Counted from the first letter of the stretch, positions 1 through 6,761 are shown. The stretch: DNA of 9,366 nucleotides from JABCPE02 sp963530895 (GCA_963530895.1 CAUSFO010000068.1:1-9366), one strand, 5' to 3'. A program made the numbers and translations. Notes: generated from the letters alone by a model not told the origin.

Positions 1-721
1 CATAGTTTACTCTATCTTTTCCTTTCCACCAATGAAATGGATACGAAAAATATTGTCTTAAATCTCCAGAGTCTCTTTCAAACTTTGGAGTAAAGCTATC
101 CCAAAAACCTTTATGTTCTTTAGTTTCTAAAATTCCACATATTCCTAAAGTTTCTAATAAACCAGTAACTTCATCTTTATTTGAAGGAAATATTTTTTCT
201 TTAGCTAGTTCATTTCTTAACATAGTAGCTGTTTTTTCTTCATCAAATTTATCTGTGAATAATAAAATTTTCTTTAAAATTTGATAATCTTCTTCTTTTG
301 GAATTTTTTTCTCCATATTTAGAAATTCAGATAAATAATAGTAAGGTTTTTCAATCTCACTCCAAATTCCGCCACTACAATATTTTACCCAATTAAAAAA
401 TGTAGCAGTAATTTCTTTTGGAATTTTATATTCTTTTCCTTTATCATATTTTAGCCAACTTCTAGCATAGATATATGATGCTAAAATATATCTATAATCT
501 AAATCTCTAGTTGATAGACTATATAAAAAAGCATTCGATACTTCTTCTAAAGAAATTTTTGCAAGAAATTTTTCAAGATTATCAATAAATTCTTTTTCTG
601 TAATAACTATATCTTCTCTAAGTAAGCCCTTTTCCTTTATATATTCTATTTCCTCAAGATTTAAACTTGATTCATTTTCCATATATTTTAAAAATGATCT
701 TTTAGCTTTTTTATCTATCAT
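1..721 (-). CDS. Unrecognised AT-rich protein, 3' end outside window (possibly immunity-like)
   Basis: I translated this frame by hand: from the ATG at 721-719 it stays open for 240 codons to position 2 and leaves the window without a stop, so the C-terminus is missing. It begins MIDKKAKRSFLKYMENES and looks soluble, with no signal peptide or membrane segment. It is rich in Lys, Glu, Ile and aromatic residues. The last visible part has a conserved-looking pattern: LGICGILETKEHKG (about residues 196-209), then a YPFHWWKGKDRVN stretch close to the edge. I cannot name a family with certainty. That C-terminal pattern (GIL..H, then YP..WW.G.D.VN) recalls small cytoplasmic proteins found next to polymorphic-toxin genes, which makes an immunity role a possible inference only. 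An AAGGTAAA stretch lies just before the ATG. Base composition is lower in G+C than the core genes to the right (only 11 G/C in 661-720), and Arg is nearly always AGA, suggesting horizontal transfer. Confidence 0.75.
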   Translation of the reverse strand, partial: MIDKKAKRSFLKYMENESSLNLEEIEYIKEKGLLREDIVITEKEFIDNLEKFLAKISLEEVSNAFLYSLSTRDLDYRYILASYIYARSWLKYDKGKEYKIPKEITATFFNWVKYCSGGIWSEIEKPYYYLSEFLNMEKKIPKEEDYQILKKILLFTDKFDEEKTATMLRNELAKEKIFPSNKDEVTGLLETLGICGILETKEHKGFWDSFTPKFERDSGDLRQYFSYPFHWWKGKDRVNY

Positions 722-757
722 ATTTTACCTTTCAAATTTTTTTATGTCTCTAGCTTT

Positions 758-944
758 TCAATATTCTATATTATTTTTTTCTAAATATTCCTCATAAGAT
801 TTGAATTCATCAGTACTTATTTCATCTTGATAATTTCTTTTTTCATATTCTTGTAGTAACTTATATCTTTTCTTCTCTTGTTAAATACTTATCTTTTGGA
901 TATTTTTCAAAGATATCTAAATACTCTTTAAAGATTGCTTTCAT
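758..944 (-). pseudogene. Short hypothetical gene broken by a frameshift
   Basis: Starting at ATG 944-942 the frame reads MKAIFKEYLDIFEKYPKD and so on, but stops after 27 residues at TAA (863-861). From about 873 the neighbouring frame continues sensibly as KRYKLLQEYEKRNYQDE... and ends ...EEYLEKNNIEY at TGA (760-758). Removing one base, or adding two, within about 861-876 would join them into a protein of about 61 residues, highly charged and probably helical. The AT-rich style matches the gene that follows 36 bases downstream on the same strand, so the two probably arrived together and were co-transcribed. I do not recognise the product. It could be an intact short gene with a sequencing error, or the remnant of a longer gene or toxin tail. 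Confidence 0.5.
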
Positions 945-965
945 CTAAATAGTAAATATTTCGCA

Positions 966-973
966 CAAAGATA
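966..973 (-). promoter_or_regulatory. Candidate Bacteroidota -7 element for the left island
   Basis: On the minus strand this reads TATCTTTG, an exact match to the TAnnTTTG -7 consensus of Bacteroidota. It lies about 21 bases before the ATG at 944. I see no good TTG -33 element at the proper distance, so the call rests on one 8-base match. Confidence 0.35.
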
Positions 974-1020
974 CAAAACCTACTTCTATCTTGGCTGATG
1001 ATTTTGGTCATAAATCTATT

Positions 1021-1216
1021 AAAAAAAGGCGTTTAGTTTTAAGAAAAATAATCATGAAAAAAGGCGTATTTTGAAGATATTTCCCAGACAATCCACAGGG
1101 CAAATTTTATCAAAGTGAAAAATTCAAACACCTGCTGAACTATCTGACACAAAACCCAAGCTAAAAGAGAAAAACAACCAGAGGAAGTAAATAGATTATT
1201 AGATAAACTCCTTTGA
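1021..1216 (+). pseudogene. Decayed coding relic resembling the C-terminus of Mfd
   Basis: Three overlapping frame fragments run in order on the plus strand. The first (from about 1030 to TAA 1162-1164) gives LVLRKIIMKKGVF, an in-frame TGA at 1072-1074, then RYFPDNPQGKFYQSEKF and HLLNYLTQNPS. The second (1158-1190) gives KLKEKNNQRK. The third (1181-1216) gives EEVNRLLDKLL and a stop. Read together these follow the pattern I remember for the C-terminal domain of Bacteroidota Mfd, the transcription-repair coupling factor: a Lys-rich strand, a YQS..F motif followed by a helix, then LKEK and a final helix. The order and directions fit one ancestral gene hit by a stop and two frame changes. Nothing upstream in the window continues Mfd, since the AT-rich minus-strand island begins there. 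The Mfd assignment is from memory of the family and is moderate. That this is broken coding sequence is more secure. Confidence 0.45.
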
Positions 1217-1226
1217 TAATTTTATT

Positions 1227-1234
1227 TATCTTTG
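1227..1234 (+). promoter_or_regulatory. Candidate -7 promoter element of the exported-protein gene
   Basis: The sequence TATCTTTG matches the Bacteroidota TAnnTTTG consensus exactly and ends 13 bases before the ATG at 1248, implying a very short leader. The nearest upstream TTTG (1212-1215) is only 11 bases away, too close for a normal -33 element. Confidence 0.5.
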
Positions 1235-1247
1235 TAAAAATAACTTT

Positions 1248-1970
1248 ATGAAAAAGATTTTTGTATTATTTGGTTTATTCTCTTTTCTATTGGGTTTCTC
1301 CCAGAAAAAATATCATTTCAAAAACAATGAAGGGAAAGAAGAAAATATCTACTTACTTTTCAAAAACAATATTAAACAGGAATACAAACCCATAAAAACC
1401 ATTAGAACCAAATTTTCTTCAAAAAATATAGAGGAGAATACATTTGAATATCAACTGAACTATCTAGCAAACCTTTGCCTGAATAATGGAGGAAACTCAA
1501 TGTGGATAAAATGGATTCAAAACATAGGTGATCCTGATTCTTTTGTAATGTCAGCTTATATTTATCATTTACCCGATAATGAATTTTCCATAAAAGAGAA
1601 GGAGAAGGAAAACGAAAAAACTGAGCTCATTGTTTATAGACCTAAATATTATAATGGTTTGGGAGCTGAATTCTCAAAGTTAGAAATCTTTATCAATGGC
1701 AAACCTTTAAATTTAAAAAAAGGAGCGGTTTTTAATATGGAAAAACCTACCAATGAAGAGTTTTATTTAGAAATTCCTAAACACAAAATCAAAGAAAAAA
1801 TTAAAATTAATGAAGGAGAAAAGAACTATCTAAAATTTATGCTTTATCAAAATATACCTAAAGGCAATACCCTTTACCCAAACCAAATTATCATTCCTCT
1901 TGGTAAAGTATTTCCTGTATTTGATTTAGTAAGTGAAGTTCAAGCAGATATAGAAATTGATAATTTTTAA
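1248..1970 (+). CDS. Exported hypothetical protein, 240 aa
   Basis: The protein starts MKKIFVLFGLFSFLLGFSQ, a clear signal peptide with a Lys-Lys start, a hydrophobic core and likely cleavage around residues 18-20. There is no Cys at the cleavage site, so it is not an obvious lipoprotein and should be periplasmic or secreted. The mature part is hydrophilic and probably rich in beta strands, with a Trp pair (MWIKWIQ) near residue 86 and a very charged Lys/Glu stretch near residues 116-125. I see no second membrane segment and no C-terminal sorting domain of the type IX secretion system. I do not recognise the family. The start is supported by a TAnnTTTG promoter just upstream. The gene stands between the mfd-like relic and pth, 103 bases before pth, and has no functional link that I can see. 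Confidence 0.85.
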   Translation: MKKIFVLFGLFSFLLGFSQKKYHFKNNEGKEENIYLLFKNNIKQEYKPIKTIRTKFSSKNIEENTFEYQLNYLANLCLNNGGNSMWIKWIQNIGDPDSFVMSAYIYHLPDNEFSIKEKEKENEKTELIVYRPKYYNGLGAEFSKLEIFINGKPLNLKKGAVFNMEKPTNEEFYLEIPKHKIKEKIKINEGEKNYLKFMLYQNIPKGNTLYPNQIIIPLGKVFPVFDLVSEVQADIEIDNF

Positions 1971-2073
1971 TTTCAAAAAAGATAAAACCATAATTTTAAA
2001 ATCATTTACTTATTTTTACTTTACCAAGTGTAAGTTATTGATATGGAGAATTATCATCATTTTAATTAAAACA

Positions 2074-2637
2074 ATGAAATACTTAATTTTAGGAATAGGA
2101 AACAAAGGCGAAAAATACGAAAATACAAGGCATAACATCGGTTTTAAAATCGTGGAGAGAGTTGCCGAAAAAATCGAAGCAGAATTCAGCTCTACAAACT
2201 ACGGATGGATAGCCGAAGGAAAATACAAGGGCAGAAAAATAATTCTTTTAAAACCAGACACTTATGTGAATCTCTCTGGAAATGCCCTAAAATTCTGGAT
2301 GCAGAAAGAAAACATTCCTTTGGAAAACATCCTCGTTGTGACAGATGATTTGGCGCTGCCTTTCGGTGCTTTACGCCTAAAATCAAAGGGGTCTGATGCT
2401 GGGCACAACGGTCTGAAAAACATTCAGGAAATGATAAAAACCCAAAACTACGCCCGCCTGAGATTTGGGATTTCTTCCGATTTTGAAAAGGGCAGACAGA
2501 TAGACTATGTCATCGGTGAATGGAGCGAGGAAGAAAAAGAAAAACTCCCTGAAAGAATCGAAAAATTTGCAGATGCCTGCCTGTCCTTCGTTTTCGCAGG
2601 AATTACCAATACGATGAATACTTTTAACGGAAAATAA
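2074..2637 (+). CDS. pth: Peptidyl-tRNA hydrolase
   Basis: Pth cleaves peptidyl-tRNA released from stalled ribosomes so that the tRNA can be reused in the cytosol. The 187-residue product has the family signatures: GIGNKGEKYENTRHNIGF at residues 7-24 with substrate-binding Asn10 and catalytic His20, the KPDTYVNLSG motif with Asn66, Asp91 in VTDDLALP, and the HNGL motif at 111-114. Its length is close to the 194 residues of the E. coli enzyme. An open frame extends 39 codons upstream to 1957, but the extra residues (Lys/Ile/Phe-rich) are unlike the family, and MKYLILGIGN at 2074 is the normal N-terminus. No clear TAnnTTTG element was found in the 103-base gap before it. It is followed by prfB after 53 bases, so two translation-recycling genes lie side by side. 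Confidence 0.97.
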   Translation: MKYLILGIGNKGEKYENTRHNIGFKIVERVAEKIEAEFSSTNYGWIAEGKYKGRKIILLKPDTYVNLSGNALKFWMQKENIPLENILVVTDDLALPFGALRLKSKGSDAGHNGLKNIQEMIKTQNYARLRFGISSDFEKGRQIDYVIGEWSEEEKEKLPERIEKFADACLSFVFAGITNTMNTFNGK

Positions 2638-2667
2638 ATTTTATTACTAAAATCACCAAAAAACTAT

Positions 2668-2675
2668 TATTTTTG
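2668..2675 (+). promoter_or_regulatory. Candidate -7 promoter element of prfB
   Basis: TATTTTTG fits TAnnTTTG and lies 15 bases before the GTG start of prfB. No good -33 TTG is visible at 17-23 bases, so this is a partial match. Confidence 0.4.
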
Positions 2676-2690
2676 TAAAAATTTGAATTT

Positions 2691-3803
2691 GTGATTAGTA
2701 ACGAGCAAATAAAAGACGCACAGACCCGAATAGAAGATTTATACAAATACCTTCAAATAGAGCGAAAAAAGGTAGAAATATCCAATGATGATGAGAAAAC
2801 TGCTTCACCAGAATTTTGGGACAACCCGAAAGAAGCCGAAGCATTTCTGAAACAGCTCCGCTCCAAAAAGAAATGGGTGGAAGAATACGAAGAAATCCAT
2901 AAAGAATTTGAAGATTTACAAGTATTGGTAGAATTTTCCAAAGAAGACCCAGACAGCGAAAAAGAAGTAGAAGACATATTCCCAAAACTCCTTGAAAAAA
3001 TAGAAAATCTGGAATTTAAAAATATGCTTTCCAGCGAAGGAGACGAGCTTTCTGCCGTCCTCCAAATCACGGCTGGAGCAGGAGGAACAGAGAGCTGCGA
3101 CTGGGCATCTATGCTGATGAGAATGTACATCATGTGGGCAGAAAAGCAGGGATACAGCGTGCGAGAGCTCAACTTCCAAGAAGGAGATGTAGCGGGCGTG
3201 AAAACCGTGACATTAGAAATAGATGGCGAATTTGCCTTCGGATACCTAAAAGGCGAAAACGGCGTGCATCGTTTGGTGAGAATTTCTCCTTTTGACAGCA
3301 ACGCAAAACGCCATACCAGCTTTGTTTCCGTTTATGTTTATCCTTTGGTGGATGACACTATCGAGATTAATATCAATCCATCCGACATCACTTTTGAAAC
3401 CATGAGAGCCAGCGGTGCAGGAGGACAGAATGTAAACAAAGTAGAAACCGCCGTGCGACTCCGCCACCACCCTACGGGAATTATCATCGAAAATTCTGAA
3501 AGCCGTTCTCAGCTTCAAAACAAAGAAAAAGCCATGCAACTCTTAAAATCAAGGCTTTACGAAATAGAATTGGAAGAGAGAAACAAGGCACGAAACGAAA
3601 TAGAAGCAGGAAAAATGAAGATAGAATGGGGAAGCCAGATTAGAAACTATGTGATGCATCCTTACAAATTGGTAAAAGATGTTCGCTCTGGCTATGAGAC
3701 CTCTGATGTGGATGCTGTGATGAATGGGAACATTACTCCTTTCCTAAAATCTTTCCTAATGGCAGAAGGACAAGGTGACGAAACTCATGATTTAACGATA
3801 TAA
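2691..3803 (+). CDS. prfB: Peptide chain release factor 2 (RF2)
   Basis: RF2 recognises UGA and UAA stop codons and triggers hydrolysis of the finished peptide on the ribosome. The 370-residue product has the SPF anticodon-like tripeptide at residues 199-201, which separates RF2 from RF1, and the catalytic SGAGGQ at 241-246, with Ala at 240, the usual residue at the position of E. coli 246. The N-terminal helices start MISNEQIKDAQTRIEDLY. The start is GTG at 2691; no ATG offers a better family fit. Unlike many RF2 genes it is one continuous frame: at the place of the usual programmed +1 shift (CTT TGA C after about 25 codons) it reads Tyr-Leu-Gln, with CTT CAA at 2751-2756. Autoregulation by frameshifting should therefore be absent. 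The codons are ordinary for the window. Confidence 0.97.
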   Translation: MISNEQIKDAQTRIEDLYKYLQIERKKVEISNDDEKTASPEFWDNPKEAEAFLKQLRSKKKWVEEYEEIHKEFEDLQVLVEFSKEDPDSEKEVEDIFPKLLEKIENLEFKNMLSSEGDELSAVLQITAGAGGTESCDWASMLMRMYIMWAEKQGYSVRELNFQEGDVAGVKTVTLEIDGEFAFGYLKGENGVHRLVRISPFDSNAKRHTSFVSVYVYPLVDDTIEININPSDITFETMRASGAGGQNVNKVETAVRLRHHPTGIIIENSESRSQLQNKEKAMQLLKSRLYEIELEERNKARNEIEAGKMKIEWGSQIRNYVMHPYKLVKDVRSGYETSDVDAVMNGNITPFLKSFLMAEGQGDETHDLTI

Positions 3804-3832
3804 AATTTTATCGCTGATATTCTTAAATAAAT

Positions 3833-3840
3833 TATCTTTG
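3833..3840 (+). promoter_or_regulatory. Candidate -7 promoter element of the DedA-family gene
   Basis: TATCTTTG, an exact TAnnTTTG match, ends 16 bases before the ATG at 3857. This suggests the gene has its own promoter and a very short 5' leader. A -33 partner is not clear. Confidence 0.5.
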
Positions 3841-3856
3841 TTGATTATTAGATTTT

Positions 3857-4510
3857 ATGGAACATTTTGAAAGTTGGAAAGATTTAGTAAACCCTGAATT
3901 TTACATTAAATTAGGCGGTTTTTGGCTGGTGCTTCTCATCGTATTTGCAGAATCAGGATTGTTCTTCGGATTTTTCCTACCTGGGGACAGCTTGTTGTTT
4001 ATTTCTGGAATTTATTCCACCACGATTATCAGTGAAACCTTTGGAGAAACAGGAAGCGACCTTCTCAACACTACGATTTTAGCTGCTACTGTGGGTGTCG
4101 CTGCCATTCTTGGAGATTCAGTAGGTTATTGGTTTGGCTCAAAAAGTGGTCAGAAACTTTACCAAAAGAAAGAATCTTTTTTCTTTAAAAGAAGTTATCT
4201 GCTGAAAGCACAGCAATTTTACGAAGAAAATGGAGCAATGGCTATTATTATTGCAAGATTTTTGCCCATGATTAGAACCTTCGCTCCTATTGTGGCGGGC
4301 ATAGTGAAAATGGATAGCAAAAAGTTCTTTTTATATAATATTATAGGCGGGCTTTTATGGTCTTTTTCTCTGATTTTTGCTGGACATTATTTGGATAAAC
4401 TTTTTATCGACCAGTTCGGAATTGATTTGAAAAAACATTTGGAATATATTATCATTGGACTAATTGTAGTGACAACAGCTCCTGTTCTAATCAAAGCCTT
4501 AAAAAAATAA
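3857..4510 (+). CDS. DedA-family inner-membrane protein
   Basis: DedA/SNARE-associated proteins are polytopic inner-membrane proteins. Members such as UptA and DedA homologues are now linked to recycling of undecaprenyl phosphate or phospholipid carriers across the membrane. The 217-residue product has the family pattern in order: Glu32 and the LPGDS motif (41-45) in the first membrane hairpin, GDSVGYWFGSKSG (86-98), and ARFLPMIRTFAPIVAG (133-148) with conserved Arg134 and Arg140. Hydrophobic segments lie near 20-40, 46-60, 72-92, 127-150, 158-178 and 196-214. The exact substrate cannot be read from sequence. It is the last gene of the plus-strand run and faces rplL, with a shared terminator between them. 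Confidence 0.93.
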   Translation: MEHFESWKDLVNPEFYIKLGGFWLVLLIVFAESGLFFGFFLPGDSLLFISGIYSTTIISETFGETGSDLLNTTILAATVGVAAILGDSVGYWFGSKSGQKLYQKKESFFFKRSYLLKAQQFYEENGAMAIIIARFLPMIRTFAPIVAGIVKMDSKKFFLYNIIGGLLWSFSLIFAGHYLDKLFIDQFGIDLKKHLEYIIIGLIVVTTAPVLIKALKK

Positions 4511-4544
4511 TCCTTTTAAATTTATTCTTAATTAGTAGAAAAAT

Positions 4545-4577
4545 AAAAAGCTGTTTCAAAATGAAACAGCTTTTTTT
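4545..4577. terminator. Bidirectional rho-independent terminator
   Basis: A 13-bp perfect stem (4545-4557 with 4563-4575, core AAGCTGTTTC/GAAACAGCTT) has a 5-base loop AAAAT. It is flanked by an A-run on the left and a T-run on the right, so it can end transcription from both the DedA-family gene and rplL. Confidence 0.92.
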
Positions 4578-4595
4578 GTTATTGTAATTTAATAA

Positions 4596-4967
4596 TTACT
4601 TCAATTCTACTTCAGCACCAGCTTCTTCTAATTGCTTTTTAAGAGCTTCTGCTTCGTCTTTTGGAACTCCTGTTTTTACTGGAGCTGGAGCACCATCTAC
4701 GATGTCTTTAGCTTCTTTAAGACCAGCACCTGTTAAGTCTTTAACTAACTTAACTACAGCTAATTTAGAAGCACCTGCATTTTTAAGGATTACATCAAAT
4801 TCTGATTTTTCCTCAGCTGCAGCACCTCCACCAGCAGCACCAGATACTACTACTGCAGCAGCAGCTGGCTCGATTCCGTACTCTTCTTTAAGAATAGTAG
4901 CTAATTCATTTACATCTTTTACTGTTAAGTTAACAAGCGTTTCCGCTAATTTTTTTAAATCTGACAT
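4596..4967 (-). CDS. rplL: Ribosomal protein L7/L12 (bL12)
   Basis: This acidic stalk protein recruits and stimulates the translational GTPases EF-Tu, EF-G and IF2 on the large subunit. The 123-residue product is close to the usual 120-125. The N-terminal dimerisation domain (MSDLKKLAETLVNLTVKDVNEL) leads into an Ala/Gly hinge (about residues 35-52) and a C-terminal domain from EKSEFDVILKNAG, with the conserved KLAVVKLVKDLTGAGLKEAK region (68-87) that binds factors. It is the last gene of the minus-strand ribosomal protein run, 76 bases after rplJ, and is followed at once by a terminator. The usual rpoB partner is not downstream. Confidence 0.98.
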   Translation of the reverse strand: MSDLKKLAETLVNLTVKDVNELATILKEEYGIEPAAAAVVVSGAAGGGAAAEEKSEFDVILKNAGASKLAVVKLVKDLTGAGLKEAKDIVDGAPAPVKTGVPKDEAEALKKQLEEAGAEVELK

Positions 4968-5010
4968 TTTTCTAATGTTTTAATTGTTGAACGATTTATT
5001 TTAATTTTAT

Positions 5011-5029
5011 TGAGTGTCTATTTTACTCA
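5011..5029 (-). other. Small hairpin between rplJ and rplL
   Basis: A 5-bp stem TGAGT/ACTCA (5011-5015 with 5025-5029) with a 9-base loop lies in the 76-base gap between the genes. It has no U-run typical of a full terminator. It could be an RNA-processing site, or nothing. Confidence 0.3.
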
Positions 5030-5043
5030 GTGAAGACCAAAAA

Positions 5044-5604
5044 TTACTCTGCTCCTTCTTCAGATGCAGGCTCTTCTTGTTTTGGTTCTTCTACCACAGG
5101 AGCTTCTGCTTTCGCTTCTGCAACCTCTGGTTTGTTTTGCAATGCAGAAATCAAGTTTCTGATTGGAGATTGAAGTAATCCTATGATTTCTCCAATCATC
5201 TCTTCTCTAGACTTGATGTTCGCTAGAGTATCTAATTGGTCATCACCAATATAGAAAGTTTCTTGCAAATAAGCTGATTTCAAAGCAGGGAATGCTCCAT
5301 TCTTTCTGAAATTCTTGATAAGTTTTGCAGGAGCATTTGCTACTTCTGCTATCATCAATGCAGAGTTTCCTTTGAATGTAGAGAACATTTCTGAGTAATC
5401 TACTCCCTCCACTTGTTCCATCGCTTTTTGAAGCAATGTATTTTTTACAACTCTAAGCGTAACATTACTTTTAAATGCTTGTCTTCTAAAATCTGAAGTA
5501 GCAGCAGCATTCATTCCTTCAAGATTTGCTACATAAACCACTTTGGCATCTTGTAACAATTCTTTTAATTCTTGTATTACTAATACTTTTTCTTCTTTTG
5601 TCAT
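5044..5604 (-). CDS. rplJ: Ribosomal protein L10 (uL10)
   Basis: L10 anchors the L7/L12 dimers to the 50S stalk base. The 186-residue product shows the N-terminal rRNA-binding domain (MTKEEKVLVIQELKELL, then FRRQAFKSNVTLRVVKNTL at 39-57, a family hallmark) and a long C-terminal helix (about 133-156) that carries the L7/L12 dimers. It ends with an acidic, Pro/Ala/Glu-rich tail of about 30 residues (157-186) that makes it longer than the E. coli protein of 165 residues. It begins only 13 bases after rplA, so translational coupling is likely and there is no room for the separate L10 leader found upstream of rplJ in many bacteria. Confidence 0.98.
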   Translation of the reverse strand: MTKEEKVLVIQELKELLQDAKVVYVANLEGMNAAATSDFRRQAFKSNVTLRVVKNTLLQKAMEQVEGVDYSEMFSTFKGNSALMIAEVANAPAKLIKNFRKNGAFPALKSAYLQETFYIGDDQLDTLANIKSREEMIGEIIGLLQSPIRNLISALQNKPEVAEAKAEAPVVEEPKQEEPASEEGAE

Positions 5605-5617
5605 TGTCTTTCAGATT

Positions 5618-6310
5618 TTAGTTTACAGATTTAGTATCGATAGCAATACCTGGACTCATTGTAGAAGAAAGGTAAATACTCTTCACATAAGTTCCTTTTG
5701 CTGCAGTTGGTTTTAATTTGATTAAAGCCTGAATAAGCTCTTGTGCATTCTCTCTAATCTTATCTGCATCGAAAGATACTTTACCAATACCTGCATGTAC
5801 AATACCATATTTATCCACTTTGAAATCAATTTTACCTGATTTCACCTCTGCTACTGCTTTACCTACTTCCATAGTAACTGTTCCAGACTTAGGGTTTGGC
5901 ATTAGACCTCTTGGACCCAATACTCTACCCAATGGACCTAGTTTACCCATCACAGCTGGCATAGTAACAATAACATCTACATCTGTCCAACCATTTTTGA
6001 TTTTTTCTAAGTACTCATCTAGACCTACATGATCAGCACCAGCAGCTTTTGCTTCTGCTTCTTTATCAGGAGTAACCAAAGCCAATACACGGATATCTTT
6101 ACCCGTTCCATGAGGAAGAGAAACTACTCCTCTTACCATTTGATTAGCTTTACGAGGATCTACACCTAATCTCACAGCGATATCTACAGAAGCATCAAAT
6201 TTTGCTGTATTTACTTCTTTTACTAAGGCTGAAGCTTCTTCAAGGCTATATGCCTTATTTTTTTCTAGCTTAGCTACAGCTTCCTTTTGCTTTTTAGTTA
6301 ATTTTGCCAT
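5618..6310 (-). CDS. rplA: Ribosomal protein L1 (uL1)
   Basis: L1 forms the mobile stalk beside the E site and helps deacylated tRNA leave the ribosome. In many bacteria it also binds its own mRNA and represses the rplK-rplA unit. The 230-residue product matches the family: domain II carries the signature LGPRGLMPNPKSGTV (131-145), and the C-terminal part has SSTMSPGIAID (215-225) with Thr217 and Met218, the conserved RNA-contact residues, at their standard positions. It starts 10 bases after rplK. The hairpin leader of rplK (6818-6870) is a candidate target for its repression. Confidence 0.98.
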   Translation of the reverse strand: MAKLTKKQKEAVAKLEKNKAYSLEEASALVKEVNTAKFDASVDIAVRLGVDPRKANQMVRGVVSLPHGTGKDIRVLALVTPDKEAEAKAAGADHVGLDEYLEKIKNGWTDVDVIVTMPAVMGKLGPLGRVLGPRGLMPNPKSGTVTMEVGKAVAEVKSGKIDFKVDKYGIVHAGIGKVSFDADKIRENAQELIQALIKLKPTAAKGTYVKSIYLSSTMSPGIAIDTKSVN

Positions 6311-6320
6311 TCCTTAATTT

Positions 6321-6761
6321 TTAAGCGTTAGGTTTCGTTCCTGTTACTTTTAATCCCATTGATCTTGCTGTACCAGCAACCATACTCAAAGCTGAATCTA
6401 GTGTAAAACAGTTAAGATCTGCCATTTTATCTTCAGCTATTTTTTGTACTTGCTCCCAAGTTACAGAACCTACTTTGTTTCTGTTAGGCTCCCCAGATCC
6501 TTTCTTTACCTTAGACGCCTCTAAAAGCTGAACCGCTGCTGGAGGTGTTTTAATGATAAATTCGAAAGATTTATCCTCATAAACTGTAATTACTACAGGA
6601 AGGATTTGACCTGGCTTATCTTGCGTTCTTCCATTAAATTGTTTACAAAACTCCATAATGTTCACCCCTGCAGAACCCAATGCTGGACCTACTGGTGGAG
6701 AAGGGTTTGCTGCCCCTCCTTTCACTTGAAGTTTTACCATTTTAAAGACTTTCTTTGCCAT
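6321..6761 (-). CDS. rplK: Ribosomal protein L11 (uL11)
   Basis: L11 binds the GTPase-associated region of 23S rRNA at the stalk base and is needed for the stringent-response signal of RelA-type enzymes. The 146-residue product has the flexible N-terminal domain with the proline-containing segment ANPSPPVGPALGSAGVNI (residues 18-35) and the rRNA-binding C-terminal domain ending in MVAGTARSMGLKV. It is the first gene after a terminator-like hairpin and has its own promoter with both -33 and -7 elements and a long structured leader, so rplK-rplA-rplJ-rplL probably form a separately controlled operon. Confidence 0.98.
   Translation of the reverse strand: MAKKVFKMVKLQVKGGAANPSPPVGPALGSAGVNIMEFCKQFNGRTQDKPGQILPVVITVYEDKSFEFIIKTPPAAVQLLEASKVKKGSGEPNRNKVGSVTWEQVQKIAEDKMADLNCFTLDSALSMVAGTARSMGLKVTGTKPNA

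Noticed and set aside
880..1011. Short minus-strand frame starting MTKIISQDRS upstream of the broken gene
   Set aside because: Only 27 codons, overlapping the candidate promoter and the next start, with no sign of being translated.
1957..2073. Upstream extension of the pth frame by 39 codons
   Set aside because: The extra residues are low-complexity Ile/Lys/Phe-rich, overlap the previous gene and are not part of any Pth; MKYLILGIGN at 2074 is the family N-terminus.
2695..3539. Several open frames antisense to prfB
   Set aside because: They overlap an unmistakable RF2 gene and their translations have no family-like features.
4702..4983. Plus-strand open frame over rplL
   Set aside because: It is the shadow of the Ala-rich L7/L12 gene and its Ala/Ser/Pro bias mirrors that gene.
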